From Nostoc paludosum FACHB-159 (lineage in GTDB: Bacteria > Cyanobacteriota > Cyanobacteriia > Cyanobacteriales > Nostocaceae): a stretch of 64,000 nt of DNA. Below are positions 36,898 to 45,141 of the stretch, in pieces; within the stretch, counting starts at the first letter, position 1; every line of letters starts with the position of its first letter. The notes under the pieces were generated by a model. That model was not told where the DNA came from. It saw only the letters and a list, made by a program, of their open reading frames with translations, and searched no databases. The stretch lies in assembly GCF_014698835.1 (NCBI RefSeq), contig NZ_JACJTU010000008.1, positions 186,001 through 250,000 of the forward strand. Direction: 5' to 3'. A program made the position numbers and the translations under genes.

Positions 36898-37311
36898 TCA
36901 GCACTCAACACTCCTTTTCGCTTCATGTAAAATCAAACGATTACCATCAGGGTCATAAGCATAAATTTCTCTGCCGTGAGAAGCAATGGAAATCTTTCCT
37001 GGTGGGGGATGGCCCAAAGCGGTTAAGTGGGCGATCGCATCTTCTAAGTTACTCACCTCTAAACATAAACTTATCTTACTTTTGCTGTAGACACAAAGCG
37101 GCGAGTCAAAAGACATTACTTCAAATTCCGATTCATTGGTATCCTTTGGTTTAAAAATACCTAATCGCATACTAGGCAAATGAAACTCAGCATAGACATT
37201 TGGCATCGAAGTAGCTGGTTTTTGCTTGAGCAATTTTGTATAGAAATTCACTATATTTTCATAGTTAACCGATGCTATGGTAACAAATGCATCAATACAC
37301 ATAAAGATCAT
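36898..37311 (-). CDS. VOC/glyoxalase-family protein
   Basis: This 137-aa protein has the paired beta-alpha-beta-beta-beta modules of the vicinal oxygen chelate fold: an N-terminal VNYENIVNFYTKLL and a C-terminal YAYDPDGNRLILHE, the latter typical of the metal-binding end. The substrate is unknown. Two starts are close, 37311 (MIFMCID) or 37302 (MCIDAF). It is transcribed alone. Confidence 0.85.
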   Translation of the reverse strand: MIFMCIDAFVTIASVNYENIVNFYTKLLKQKPATSMPNVYAEFHLPSMRLGIFKPKDTNESEFEVMSFDSPLCVYSKSKISLCLEVSNLEDAIAHLTALGHPPPGKISIASHGREIYAYDPDGNRLILHEAKRSVEC

Positions 37312-37714
37312 ATTTATGCAATTTCTCTAATAGATAAGTAGATATAATTTAAATATCAAATTACAATGAGTGAAATCATCTTTATAAGTAGGTTTTAACT
37401 TCTCACCTCAATATAACTGGCTTCTAATTATCACTTTTTAAAGTTTTTGTGTGCATAGCATAGGCAGTTAAGATGTTTACCTTTACAAGAACTTTATTTT
37501 AATAATACATGGGAATGATGGTAAAGTACACGTATTACATAAATTATTTCTTTATGATACTGGCAGCTGCAATGTAGTATCGGCGTCAGTGGACATTCAC
37601 TTCAAAGGGTGTAGAGGCTGTGAAATATCAAAAAATGGCATAGATACTCAAGATAGCTCAACAATATTCTTCTTGCAAGATTAAAAAATCCTCTTTGGAA
37701 TTTGAGGCCAAGAA
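37312..37714. other. Intergenic region before the glycosyltransferase gene
   Basis: Roughly 400 AT-rich bases in a divergent setting with no gene. Promoters for both neighbours are expected here, and no clear motif was identified. Confidence 0.4.
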
Positions 37715-39667
37715 ATGAATATTCAAATTGCAAAAACCAATGGATTTCGAGAAACTTCTACCTTATTTCTGCTCTTAATCGTTATTATATTAATTTCATT
37801 CCCACTGTCACTGTATGGAATGAACTGGTCAGATACTAGTCAAATATTTCATTTTGGTAATAGAATTTTGCATGGTGATTTTCCCTACAAAGATTTTGAT
37901 TACCAAACTGGATTTATCGGTATTGTTATAGATGCCTTTTTTCAAAAAATATTAGGAGAAAACTACTTAAGTAGTTTAATTGCTAGGTTGTTGGTGAAGA
38001 TTAGCACCCTATTTTTCTTTTATTTATCTTGTAGGCAATTTACTTCAAGGCTCATATCATTCTCTGTCTCTAGTGGATGGTTATTCATGCATCCTGTACT
38101 TTATCGTGGAGGAAATGATAATTATGTAACTTTGTTTTTATCGATTACTATTTTTTTTCTCATTCTTGGTCTGAACAAGCTAACCAAAAAAGCTTCATTT
38201 ATATATTTAACTACAGCTGGATTTTTTCTAGCTTTAGTCATGGCGGCACGCCAGAGTAACGGAACTATTTGTATAGGGGTTACGTTAGCAGTTCTTGTGG
38301 TCTATATTTGGAGAAATATAAAAAAAGAAAATTATTTGCTCTCTGTGTTAGCTCCATTTTTAATCGGAATTATTTTAGGATTAGGATTAATAGTAGGAGT
38401 TTTGTTATGGAATAATAGCTTATCACAAGCATTATATCATCTTTTTATTGGTGCTTCTGAAAAAAAATATATCAGCACGTTTTCCAGTTTAATCGATGCT
38501 TTATCAGGTGGAGCAATTTACTATAATTCTTCCATAGCACAAATTTTAATATACCTGGTTTTCCCATTATTATTATGTCTTTTAGCTTTTTTAATAATTA
38601 TTAAACCAGAAGAATTAGTATTTAATCAAAATTTTAATCCCCCAGGATTTATAACAACATCATTTAACAGAAAATGTAATTACGTCAGACAAATAATCAT
38701 CAGATTTTTAAATAAATATCGCCTAAAATTTACAATAGTAATTATTATTTTGCTAATTGTTAGTGCATTATTAGGAAAAATTTTTTTAGGTGAGAATAAT
38801 ATAATTTCTTATGACATCCCAAGAACATTCTTTAGCCTAGCTTTGATTGCTAGTTGTATTTTTCCTGAGAAGAGTAAACAGTTTTTCGGATTGCCATATC
38901 CAATTTTCCCATTACTGATAGCTCTCACGCTAGGAACAACTTGGGCTATGCAAATGTCCTGGCCTGGTAGACCTTATACAGATGACGATGTTTTAATTTT
39001 TTCAGCAATCTTGACTATAATTATGTCAACTAAAATTTCCCCTAGCTGGAAAAAAGGCTTAGCATTGGCATTTTTATTTATTACAGCAAGTGTATTTTCT
39101 GGATATGTGGTTCGTGACTCCATTGGGGTAGAAGCAAAGTATTACATTTCTGGGTTTTATCAGAATACTCGTTATCCTCTAGAACACCCCATGACAAAAT
39201 TTGTGAAAGTCACAAAAGAGAAAGTACAAGCTTTTTCGATGCTGCAACAAAATATTAAGCCTGGGGACTCTTGTTTTATATATGGTTCGGCATCAGTTCT
39301 ATATACTCTCCTAGATTGTCAAAATCCAACACATATTGATATCACAAACTCAGATGCTCTGACTTTAAAGATTGCACGCGAGGCAGTTTCTGTTTTAAAA
39401 GCGAACCCACCAAAGTGGATTGTTGATACAGGTAAAGGTGGTTTTTATATTCCAGATATTTATGATGGTTCCCCAAATTTTTATGGTGCTTTCAATCAAT
39501 TAAGTCCAAAAGAGTTACATACAGGCTTACAAAGTTTGATAGGTGATTATCAATTAGTAACTACTGTCAAGGCTCGATTTACTAAAGGAGAAAAATTAGA
39601 AACTAGAGACCAGGATAAAGTATTTAGATTTCGTTTGTATAAGCATTCAGCGAACAAGGCAGATTGA
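37715..39667 (+). CDS. Multi-pass membrane glycosyltransferase-like protein
   Basis: This 650-aa integral membrane protein has about ten or more hydrophobic segments, then a soluble C-terminal domain of about 150 residues. The first periplasmic loop reads GMNWSDTSQIFHFGNRILHG followed by DFPYKDFDYQTG, an arrangement typical of GT-C (PMT/ArnT-like) glycosyltransferases that use lipid-linked sugars. The Asp in this loop could be the catalytic base. Codon use is visibly AT-rich compared with most neighbours. The acceptor is unknown. The next gene on the same strand is 158 bases away. Confidence 0.72.
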   Translation: MNIQIAKTNGFRETSTLFLLLIVIILISFPLSLYGMNWSDTSQIFHFGNRILHGDFPYKDFDYQTGFIGIVIDAFFQKILGENYLSSLIARLLVKISTLFFFYLSCRQFTSRLISFSVSSGWLFMHPVLYRGGNDNYVTLFLSITIFFLILGLNKLTKKASFIYLTTAGFFLALVMAARQSNGTICIGVTLAVLVVYIWRNIKKENYLLSVLAPFLIGIILGLGLIVGVLLWNNSLSQALYHLFIGASEKKYISTFSSLIDALSGGAIYYNSSIAQILIYLVFPLLLCLLAFLIIIKPEELVFNQNFNPPGFITTSFNRKCNYVRQIIIRFLNKYRLKFTIVIIILLIVSALLGKIFLGENNIISYDIPRTFFSLALIASCIFPEKSKQFFGLPYPIFPLLIALTLGTTWAMQMSWPGRPYTDDDVLIFSAILTIIMSTKISPSWKKGLALAFLFITASVFSGYVVRDSIGVEAKYYISGFYQNTRYPLEHPMTKFVKVTKEKVQAFSMLQQNIKPGDSCFIYGSASVLYTLLDCQNPTHIDITNSDALTLKIAREAVSVLKANPPKWIVDTGKGGFYIPDIYDGSPNFYGAFNQLSPKELHTGLQSLIGDYQLVTTVKARFTKGEKLETRDQDKVFRFRLYKHSANKAD

Positions 39668-39825
39668 CTTTTAACTAATCCTTATCAGTCAAATTGATTA
39701 TTAAAGTTTAATTGAATACATAATACATATTTGACTTGATGCTAAATTGAGATTTCAATATTTACAGGTTATTTAATTTAATATTTTCTATAATTTCTGC
39801 CACAAATTTTGAGAGTATAGTCAAG

Positions 39826-40437
39826 ATGGCATATTTTGAAGACAATGCTAGTAATAGTGTTGAAATCAATGGGATTTCTTTTGAAACCCTAGTTTCAAAG
39901 CAAGTATTAACAGTTCCCAAAAAAAAATGTATAGGAAAATTGCGCTATATTTTGCAACTTTTATCACTATCAGGGGGAGAAATTTTTCCTATAGATTCTG
40001 TACAAATGGGTATACGCATCACTAATAATACAGATAAGACTCTTCGATTTCAATTGGCTTCAGACTTGTTATATCCAGAAATTGTAGGTGAAGATGATGA
40101 AATATTAGTAGAAGGTGGCTGGTTTAGCTATACACAATCAGAGGAATATACTTATCCTTCTTTGATACCAAAAGCAAATGTAACTTTTTTTATTGAAGCA
40201 CAAACATTTTGGATTTGGGGTAATAGGTTAGGAATTTTAATTCCCACAAGTTTTTACGGTGGCTGGATACTTAAACCTTTGAAGCTAGGAGTATATCAGT
40301 TTAGATTTACATATTACAAATCACAAACAGAAGTAAAAATTGACGAACTCTCAAGTCAAGATACGCAGCAACTAGAAGAAATTTGGACAGGTGAAGCAAA
40401 AACTCCATTTATAGAGTTGCGTATAGTTCAAAATTAA
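39826..40437 (+). CDS. Hypothetical beta-sandwich-like protein (203 aa)
   Basis: A soluble, AT-rich-coded protein with strand-like segments (VQMGIRITNNTDKTLRFQLA, LKLGVYQFRFTYYKS), suggesting an immunoglobulin-like or beta-sandwich fold. It has no signal peptide and no motif that I recognise. It follows the glycosyltransferase-like gene at 158 bases and shares its AT-rich character, so the two may have arrived together. Confidence 0.6.
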   Translation: MAYFEDNASNSVEINGISFETLVSKQVLTVPKKKCIGKLRYILQLLSLSGGEIFPIDSVQMGIRITNNTDKTLRFQLASDLLYPEIVGEDDEILVEGGWFSYTQSEEYTYPSLIPKANVTFFIEAQTFWIWGNRLGILIPTSFYGGWILKPLKLGVYQFRFTYYKSQTEVKIDELSSQDTQQLEEIWTGEAKTPFIELRIVQN

Positions 40438-40575
40438 AGGAACTCTAAATTGGAGTTAGTGCATTTTATCCAAGGAGTTACCAGTTAAACTATAAATTTT
40501 GTACTCAAAGTTCGATCTTCATTTTCTCGCAATTTTTAATTTCAAAATAATGAATTTAAAATTCAGGCACCTGTT

Positions 40576-41418
40576 TCAGTTTATAGTTTCTATTCTTTCC
40601 GAGCCAGTGTAAACATTAAACCGCTCTCCGCGTAAGAATCCAATTAAGGTAATTCCGAATTCTTTGGCGACAGACACCGCCAAACTACTGGGAGCAGAAA
40701 CAGAACAGACGATGGGAATTCCAGCAATTGCAGATTTTTGCAAAATTTCAAAACTAGAGCGTCCGCTGACTAAGACAATATGATTATTTAAAGGTAACTC
40801 GTCACTGAGAAATGCAGAACCAATCAGTTTATCTAAAGCATTGTGGCGCCCAACATCTTCGTGCAGATTTAACAATTGTCCTTGAGTATCAAAGGTGGCC
40901 GCAGCGTGTAAACCTCCTGTTGCGGTGAAGATGCCTTGAGCAGCTCGCAGCCGATCTGGTAAGCTGTAGATAATTTCAGGTGTTACTGTTAGATCGGTAA
41001 CGATCGCTGAACATCCCCGCAAACGCAAAGCCCCAAGGCTGGCTTTACCACATACCCCACAAGCGCTACTGGTATAGAAATGACGCTCCAAGGGCTGTAA
41101 GTCTGGAATTAAACCATGCCGCAGTTCTACATTTACAATGTTATATCGTTGCTCCCCATCTACTGACTCGTCTACGCAATAACTAATACGTTGGATATCT
41201 TCTCTACGGTTAACGACTCCTTCAGCATAGAGAAAACCAGCAGCTAGTTCAAAATCTGCGCCTGGTGTTCGCATGGTAACAGCTACAGTTTTTTGGAAGG
41301 GAGCGAGGCGAATTTCTAAAGGTTCTTCGGTGGTGAGATGATCGAAGCGCGATCGCATTTTACCATTTTCCACAACCCAAACTCGCCCTTTGGTTTTGCT
41401 ACCAGCTTGTCTATTCAT
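40576..41418 (-). CDS. fdhD: Formate dehydrogenase accessory sulfurtransferase FdhD
   Basis: FdhD passes sulfur to the molybdenum cofactor of formate dehydrogenase-type enzymes. The conserved cysteines C120 and C123 lie in SSACGVCGKASLGAL, and VSGRSSFEILQKSAIAGIP is another family stretch. Length (280 aa) fits. It is the last gene of a leftward unit behind the YdeP-like oxidoreductase, which is the probable client. Confidence 0.93.
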   Translation of the reverse strand: MNRQAGSKTKGRVWVVENGKMRSRFDHLTTEEPLEIRLAPFQKTVAVTMRTPGADFELAAGFLYAEGVVNRREDIQRISYCVDESVDGEQRYNIVNVELRHGLIPDLQPLERHFYTSSACGVCGKASLGALRLRGCSAIVTDLTVTPEIIYSLPDRLRAAQGIFTATGGLHAAATFDTQGQLLNLHEDVGRHNALDKLIGSAFLSDELPLNNHIVLVSGRSSFEILQKSAIAGIPIVCSVSAPSSLAVSVAKEFGITLIGFLRGERFNVYTGSERIETIN

Positions 41419-41448
41419 TAGCTATCAAATTTTAGGGGCGGTCAATTT

Positions 41449-42099
41449 TTATAAATTTTCGGGATTTATATTTAATTCTCGCAGTTTTGCTGCCAAGCGA
41501 TCGGCACGTTGTTTTTCTTGTTCAACAGCTTCTTCCGGTGTAGGAATTAGTTGTCCTTGAGTTGTAAAGTAACGCAATTTGCTTTCATAAACACCCAAGT
41601 ACAAACTTAGCTGTTGACTCCACAATAAACCTTGAGGGTTGGGTTCTATGGGCTGATAAGTACCACCAACTAAGATAAATCCAGCAAATTCTAAATTTTT
41701 GGGGTCAAACCAAAAGTATTCGGGTGTGCGGAAGATATCTTGATAAATTTGTTTTTTTAACCCTTTATCAACTGCTGCTGTAGAATCAGAAAGTAGTTCT
41801 ATAATCAAGTTGGGATATTTACCATCTTCTTGCCAAACCACCCAACTATCACGGGGCTTACGTTCAGTATCCAACACCACAAAGAAATCCGGCCCCCGGA
41901 AATCTTCAGATTTACGCTGGCGAGGACTGTAATAAATGCTAAGATTCCCGGCAGCAAAAAAGTTGTTGTGGTCTCGCCACCACCAATCAAGGCATTTTAT
42001 TAATAGCAACATTTGTTGCAAATGTAGATATGTTTCCAATGGCGGTTCGTTACTTTCTATATTTCCTGAAGGAAATATTACATCTTTGGCGACAGACAT
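41449..42099 (-). CDS. Uma2-family protein within the molybdoenzyme unit
   Basis: This 216-aa protein has the Uma2/DUF820 fold: FFVVLDTERKPRDSW, then KYPNLIIELLSDSTAAVDKG, then TPEYFWFDPKNLEF. A charged C-terminal helix (PTPEEAVEQEKQRADRLAAKL) is common in this branch. It lies between the oxidoreductase and fdhD with gaps of 70 and 30 bases, so it is probably co-transcribed. Function is unknown. Confidence 0.85.
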   Translation of the reverse strand: MSVAKDVIFPSGNIESNEPPLETYLHLQQMLLLIKCLDWWWRDHNNFFAAGNLSIYYSPRQRKSEDFRGPDFFVVLDTERKPRDSWVVWQEDGKYPNLIIELLSDSTAAVDKGLKKQIYQDIFRTPEYFWFDPKNLEFAGFILVGGTYQPIEPNPQGLLWSQQLSLYLGVYESKLRYFTTQGQLIPTPEEAVEQEKQRADRLAAKLRELNINPENL

Positions 42100-42169
42100 A
42101 GCTGCAAGTATGGGGTGATATAGTTTAGCGTAGCAGTAGAAGTTAAAGATGTTGTTAAAACTAGGAAAT

Positions 42170-44422
42170 TTAAATTTTTTCTAACCAGGCGATCGCATTA
42201 TAATCAGGAACACCTTCGAGCGATCGCTTACTTTTATCTAATAGTACATTTCCTTCCGGCCAATGTATTTGCAAGTTACCTGATTGAATTGGTGCAATGT
42301 AAACTAGGCAAGGCAACTCGCCTAACTCATTTTTCAAAATTACTCGATCCCCATCCTTTAAACCCAACTTTGCCGCATCAGCAGCATTCATTAACACCGC
42401 CTCTCGTACTGCTCCGGTAATTGCATCTCTGGGTTCCTGCACCATACTATTAAACTGTTTCCCTCGGCGGGTTGCTACGAAAAAACAGCCCTCTGGCAAT
42501 TCTCGCTGGCGTGGCAATAAAACTCCAAAGTGTGCTTTCCCATCAGGTGTTGGGAAGTTCCAACCAAAGCACAAATGCGAACCGCCATATTGAAATTGGT
42601 CGCCAGCTTGCTGCAAGTGTTGAATACCAGCATACTGTGGCACGACTTGGGCAATTTCTTGACGCATTGCAGATGTATCAGCAAAAACTAACTTGTCTGT
42701 TAAATCTGGCTTGACGCGCCTTGCCAATTCCAAAAACACTTCCCACTCTGGACGCGCTTCCCCAATGCGCGGCCCTGGAATTTCTGGACTGAAAATTACC
42801 CGGCGTTCGGTGTTAGTTTCTGTGACTCCCCCCGGTATTTCGTAGCGAGTTGTGGCAGGTAAAAGCACCACAGTATCAGCAGGTTCCACTAACATCTGGC
42901 TGGAGAGAACAATATCCATATGCACCCGCAGCGGGATTTGCTTGAGGGCACTTTCCACATAATCTGGTTCTGGTAGTACTTCTAGGAAATTTCCACCCAC
43001 GGAAAACAACACATCTAATTGTCCGTGATGTGCGGCATTAATCATTTCCGGAGCAATCAAACCTTTAGTTGCTGGCACCTCAAAGCCCCAACGCTGACTT
43101 AATTGGGCAGCATTTTCTGGGGTGATGGCTTTACCACCAGGAAATACCGTCGCGTAACACCCCATCTCTGCACCACCCTGCACCCCAGAGTGACCGCGAA
43201 TTGGCATTAAACCGCAACCTTCCCGACCGACAAAACCTTTGGTGAGGGCTAAGTTGATAATACTTCGGACATTATCTTCACCGCACTCATGCTGAGTAAT
43301 GCCCATACTCCAAACAAATACTGCTTTGTTGGCTTCCCCAACCATTTTGGCAAAGGCGTACATTTCTTCGCGAGATGCGCCAGAAAGCCGTTCTAATTCT
43401 TCCCAAGATTGGCTTTCTAAAGATGCTTTCAGTTGTGCAAAGCCGACTGTATGTAAATTAATAAATGACTCGTCTACCCAATTGTTAGCAATTATATGTT
43501 TTATTGTGCCATTTAAAAATGCTATGTCCCCGCCCATGTTAATTAAAAAGAAGTCTTCGGCAAACTTGGTACCGAAAAGGGCACTTTCAATAATTGAAGG
43601 CACCCAGTAACGCTCCATTCCTGGCTCACGGTAGGTGTTAATTACTACAATTTTAGTGCCAGCTTTTTTTGCATAATGCAGATATTTAACGGTAACAGGC
43701 TGATTATTGGCAACATTCGAGCCAATGAACACCAACAAATCAGTACCAATCCAGTCTTTATAAGAACAAGTCGTAGCGGCTGCACCGAGAGCAGCTTTTA
43801 ACCCTGCTGTACTAGGAGAATGACAAATACGGGCAGCGTTATCTATATTATTGCTCCCCATTGCCCGCACAGCTTTTTGCGTAGCGTAGTAAGTTTCGTT
43901 AACGGTGCCACGACTGGTAACATAGAAGCTGAGGCGGTCTGGTGTGGTAGCCCGGATGCGAGTAGCAATTATCTCTAAAGCTTCATCCCAGCTAACACGA
44001 CGAAACCCTTTTTCATTGCGTTGACGAATCATTGGGTAAGGAAGTCTTCCCAAGTCGCGCAATTGGACACTTTTTTGGTTTTGCAACTGCGAGACATCCT
44101 CTAGTAGCATGGGATCAAAAGCTGGCATTGTATTCATCCGCAACAGCCGCAACCGGACATTGCACAGATGAATGCCATCTAAAGTCCAATCTTTCATCCC
44201 GGTTGTTCCAAGAGCGCAACCATCGCAAACACCTTTATCTAAGATATTCCATGCATAGGGTAGTTGGTCGCGAGAAAGCCAAATTGCCCGAAATACTTCC
44301 CAGTAGTTATTCGGGTACTGTTCCCCGATGCCGAAAGGCTTCCAACTCGCCCAGTGCTGGGGCGTCCAATTTCTCTTGGGTTTGGGCAACATGACACGCT
44401 CCCTATGAGATGATATGGTCAT
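42170..44422 (-). CDS. FdhF/YdeP-family molybdopterin oxidoreductase
   Basis: This 750-aa enzyme resembles the alpha subunit of formate dehydrogenase and the YdeP branch. C66 and C69 (GVCDGCALG) are the visible N-terminal cysteines, and the cofactor-binding stretches include SNVANNQPVTVKYLHYAKKA and GHSGVQGGAEMGCYATVFPG. The C-terminal dinucleotide-binding domain is present (FNSMVQEPRDAITGAVREAV). No beta or gamma subunit is adjacent, so electron partner and substrate are unknown. FdhD downstream supports a sulfur-ligated molybdenum centre. The start may be 44422 or the Met 10 codons later. Confidence 0.88.
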   Translation of the reverse strand: MTISSHRERVMLPKPKRNWTPQHWASWKPFGIGEQYPNNYWEVFRAIWLSRDQLPYAWNILDKGVCDGCALGTTGMKDWTLDGIHLCNVRLRLLRMNTMPAFDPMLLEDVSQLQNQKSVQLRDLGRLPYPMIRQRNEKGFRRVSWDEALEIIATRIRATTPDRLSFYVTSRGTVNETYYATQKAVRAMGSNNIDNAARICHSPSTAGLKAALGAAATTCSYKDWIGTDLLVFIGSNVANNQPVTVKYLHYAKKAGTKIVVINTYREPGMERYWVPSIIESALFGTKFAEDFFLINMGGDIAFLNGTIKHIIANNWVDESFINLHTVGFAQLKASLESQSWEELERLSGASREEMYAFAKMVGEANKAVFVWSMGITQHECGEDNVRSIINLALTKGFVGREGCGLMPIRGHSGVQGGAEMGCYATVFPGGKAITPENAAQLSQRWGFEVPATKGLIAPEMINAAHHGQLDVLFSVGGNFLEVLPEPDYVESALKQIPLRVHMDIVLSSQMLVEPADTVVLLPATTRYEIPGGVTETNTERRVIFSPEIPGPRIGEARPEWEVFLELARRVKPDLTDKLVFADTSAMRQEIAQVVPQYAGIQHLQQAGDQFQYGGSHLCFGWNFPTPDGKAHFGVLLPRQRELPEGCFFVATRRGKQFNSMVQEPRDAITGAVREAVLMNAADAAKLGLKDGDRVILKNELGELPCLVYIAPIQSGNLQIHWPEGNVLLDKSKRSLEGVPDYNAIAWLEKI

Positions 44423-45141
44423 TCTTCTACACTAGCGTTAAGTAGCCTTAATTTGACACCAATACCAAGCTTAGCGCCCCTACGATTATCTGTACCTCAC
44501 CAAGCTGCAATGTGCTGTAGGTTTTCACCATAATCACTGTGCAATTACTCTTGCGAGAAATATTCTCTGGAATATTTCCTTGCATCAACTGTTACGACTT
44601 GCTCCTAAAACAATCACATCACTGGCGTTGCATAATAAATGGGTTCTTGTCAGATTTTGGTGATGATGAAAGGTTACGCGCTTTAAGGCAGCTATGCTGG
44701 AGGCAGTGTTTCGACTACGCTCAACAACCGGGCAGAAGGGTTTAAAACGTTTTCTTATCCGAGCGTGGGATTTGTGACTTCAAGGGGCGATCGCAAGAAG
44801 GCTTTGTTGTGATGCAGATATTCTATAATCCTTGCTATGCTTCAATTGTGGGAATTTTCTCTTCCTCTTCCTTCTGCCCTCTGCCGTCTGCCTTCTGCCT
44901 TACCCCAACCAAGATCACCAAAAGTTGCCAAGAACCAATAAATGGATGAATTGAGGTGTTGTAACGCAAGGTATATAAAAATACCTCTATTTTGCTGATT
45001 TATACCGTATTTATCCAACGCTGATGTTATTAATCATGCCATTTTGGGAACTCTAACTTTACATCAGTTGAAGGAACTTTTTGGTGATGAGAGCCAATTA
45101 CCCTATTACTAAACAAACTCGTAAACTATCAGTAACTACCT
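44423..45141. other. Long intergenic region with STRR-like tracts
   Basis: A divergent space of about 720 bases. CTTCTGCC-type repeats lie near 44868-44900. A 68-codon frame at 44539 has no family character and is not called. It probably carries the promoters of the molybdoenzyme and CHAT units. Confidence 0.45.

Noticed and set aside
36681..36926. 81-codon open frame
   Set aside because: It crosses STRR sequence and overlaps the end of the VOC gene; it has no independent support.
44539..44745. 68-codon open frame before the CHAT gene
   Set aside because: The product has mixed character without a family and no convincing ribosome binding site.
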